From assembly GCA_013331015.1 (NCBI GenBank), contig DUHF01000091.1:1-16232 (forward strand): 16,232 nt of DNA. The letters run 5' to 3'. The notes beneath the pieces are model-generated. The model did no database searches and was not told the origin of the DNA. It saw only the letters and a list, made by a program, of their open reading frames with translations. A program made the position numbers and the translations under genes. Shown in pieces: positions 14,991 to 16,232 of the stretch. Each line of letters opens with the position of its first letter. Within the stretch, counting starts at the first letter, position 1. This DNA comes from Methanoregula sp. Its GTDB lineage: Archaea; Halobacteriota; Methanomicrobia; Methanomicrobiales; Methanospirillaceae.

Positions 14991-15785
14991 ATGGAGGTAA
15001 TCGTCAGCCAGCTCACAAAACGGTACGGGGACATTCCGGCCATTGCCGGAGTCTCGTTTGAAGTGCATCCCCAGGAGATCGTGGCCCTGGTCGGACCCAA
15101 TGGCTCAGGAAAGTCCACGCTCATCAAGACCATGGCGACCATCTACAACCCGACCTCCGGCTCCATCACGTTCGATGGCGAGGACATCTTCACCGCAGAT
15201 CCGGTTGATCTTGCAACCCGGGTGGGGTATGTCCCCCAGCATTTTACCTACACCCTCTATTCTTCGGTCTTCGAGACCATCCTCCTTGGCCGGCGCCGCC
15301 ACATCAAATGGTCGGTCTCGGCCGAAGAACTCACGCGGGTGCAGGAAGCGCTCGATACACTGGGGATCAGTCACCTTGCCGGCAAGAACATGGATCAGCT
15401 CTCGGGCGGCGAGCGACAGAAGGTCTTCATCGCCCGGGCCCTTGCGCAAGACCCGGCGCTCTACCTGTTCGATGAACCCACCAGTGCGCTCGATATCCGG
15501 CACCAGATAGATGTCATGGAGATCATGCGGGAGGTGACCCAAAGCCACAACGCAGCAATGATCATCGCCGTCCATGACCTCAACCTCGCATACCGGTATG
15601 CAGATGTTGTCGTGATGCTGGATCACGGTATCCGGGTTGGTTACGGCAAACCGGACAATGTCCTGACCCCTTCGGGAATTGAGAGGGTATACGGGGTCAC
15701 CGCATGCATGGTGGAGAACGAATATGGCCGGTTCCTGCTCCCGGTCAGGAGAGATCCCAGGAAACCGGCAGACACCGGCCGTTAA
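14991..15785 (+). CDS. FecE/BtuD-type ABC importer ATPase
   Basis: The 264-residue ATPase starts MEVIVSQLTKRYG. It has Walker A GPNGSGKS (35-42), Q-loop YVPQHF, signature LSGGERQKVFIARALAQ, Walker B LYLFDEPTSALD and the switch histidine in AVHDLNLAYRYAD, followed by the importer-type tail VLTPSGIERVYGV. It powers the FecCD permease encoded 13 bases upstream. ATG 14991 is preceded by GGAGTG; a longer frame running back into the permease gene to 14919 is not credible. The downstream pilin gene converges, with 21 bases between the stops. Confidence 0.94.
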   Translation: MEVIVSQLTKRYGDIPAIAGVSFEVHPQEIVALVGPNGSGKSTLIKTMATIYNPTSGSITFDGEDIFTADPVDLATRVGYVPQHFTYTLYSSVFETILLGRRRHIKWSVSAEELTRVQEALDTLGISHLAGKNMDQLSGGERQKVFIARALAQDPALYLFDEPTSALDIRHQIDVMEIMREVTQSHNAAMIIAVHDLNLAYRYADVVVMLDHGIRVGYGKPDNVLTPSGIERVYGVTACMVENEYGRFLLPVRRDPRKPADTGR

Positions 15786-15791
15786 CTCCTG

Positions 15792-15797
15792 AAAAAA
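15792..15797 (-). terminator. Oligo-T terminator of the fifth pilin gene
   Basis: Six T on the minus strand, 10 bases past the pilin stop and directly before the end of the convergent ATPase gene. The plus strand has no T run in the 21-base gap. Confidence 0.4.
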
Positions 15798-15806
15798 CAG
15801 GGACCC

Positions 15807-16232
15807 CTATAGATAGACCGATCCCATCGCAACCGTCTTGGAACTCCGGGTATCGATGACCATCCACATGACCTCCGACTCCTTGTGGAGCTTCAGGCTC
15901 CCAAACTTCAGCCCGGACCCGTCTTTGACATTGGTCGGGGTCTCGCCTTCGATGAAGAACGTGTCGCCGGCCTTGAGAGTTGTCCCTGTATCCCCGACCT
16001 GCGTGAAGTTGATGCAGGTCTTCCCGATGTCGGCCCGGCCAACGGACACCTTTCGTTCGCCCGCGATGAATGCCACCCTGATATTGGAGAGCGAGAGCGG
16101 ATCGCCCCCCGCGTGATCGAAATAGGTCCGGTTCTCGAGCAGGTTGACCCGGACCTTGAAACTCGTCTGCGGCACCTTCTCACCCGTGTCGCTGAACCCG
16201 CCGGCAAACGCGCTGACCACCGCTGCGATCAT
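15807..16232 (-). CDS. Archaeal type IV pilin-like protein, type A, N-terminus beyond the window
   Basis: The visible 141 residues begin within the pilin helix (IAAVVSAFAGGF), so the leader, the AVSPVVG motif and the true start lie to the right of the window. The methionine at the edge is internal. The exported part has YFDHAGGDPLSLSNIRVAF, a cysteine in GKTCINF, LKAGDTFFIEG, and the end WMVIDTRSSKTVAMG. It aligns throughout with the 168-residue protein at 3425-3931 (FEHNGGDAFSL, GTSCEAF, VKPGNSFVVRG, WIVLDKRSMKTIATG), so it is a fifth copy of subtype A. It converges on the importer ATPase. Confidence 0.85.
   Translation of the reverse strand: MIAAVVSAFAGGFSDTGEKVPQTSFKVRVNLLENRTYFDHAGGDPLSLSNIRVAFIAGERKVSVGRADIGKTCINFTQVGDTGTTLKAGDTFFIEGETPTNVKDGSGLKFGSLKLHKESEVMWMVIDTRSSKTVAMGSVYL

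Overview
The window comes from an archaeon, most likely a methanogen of the Methanomicrobiales (Methanoregula/Methanosphaerula-like). The grounds are several archaeal type IV pilin N-termini (AVSPVVGVMLM...), a CobN-type chelatase, a canonical NikR, TATA/oligo-T signals in place of bacterial ones, and GGAG/GGTG Shine-Dalgarno sites. The genus is inferred from the proteins and is not proven here.

Layout, left to right. (1) 1-2076, minus strand: a FecCD/BtuC-type permease cut by the left edge, a lipoprotein substrate-binding protein and a 121-residue protein of unknown function, in one run. (2) 2137-4641, minus strand: four type IV pilin-like genes placed head to tail, apparently a duplicated two-gene unit. 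Their operator/promoter region is 4720-4794. (3) 4845-5341, minus strand: a NikR C-terminal-domain relative that has lost every nickel ligand and has a broken or missing DNA-binding part. (4) 5406-6233: about 830 bases without a gene, with a cluster of strong GC-rich hairpins. (5) 6270-6692, minus strand: intact nikR with its own promoter and terminator. (6) 6790-13488, minus strand: an operon of cobN, a DrrA-like ATPase, an ABC-2 permease and a second substrate-binding protein. (7) 13731-15785, plus strand and divergent from cobN: a possible 33-residue leader ORF, a FecCD permease and its ATPase. (8) 15807-16232, minus strand: a fifth pilin-like gene cut by the right edge.

How the parts may work together: the second binding protein (6790-7902) and the divergent permease/ATPase (13829-15785) look like one FecCD-type importer split over two transcripts. 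CobN would use cobalt, or another metal, for corrinoid synthesis. NikR marks the locus as metal-responsive. The pilin-like genes lie immediately upstream of a second such importer on the same strand, and a fifth copy closes the other end, so surface filament-like proteins and metal or corrinoid uptake seem linked.

The strongest unexplained signals are two non-coding motifs. The first is a 32-bp palindrome of identical geometry, with a TATA-like centre, in front of both the pilin operon and the degenerate NikR-like gene. The second is TATTACNAAAT, found twice upstream of the pilin operon and twice between cobN and the FecCD permease. Together they suggest that pilins and metal genes share a regulon.
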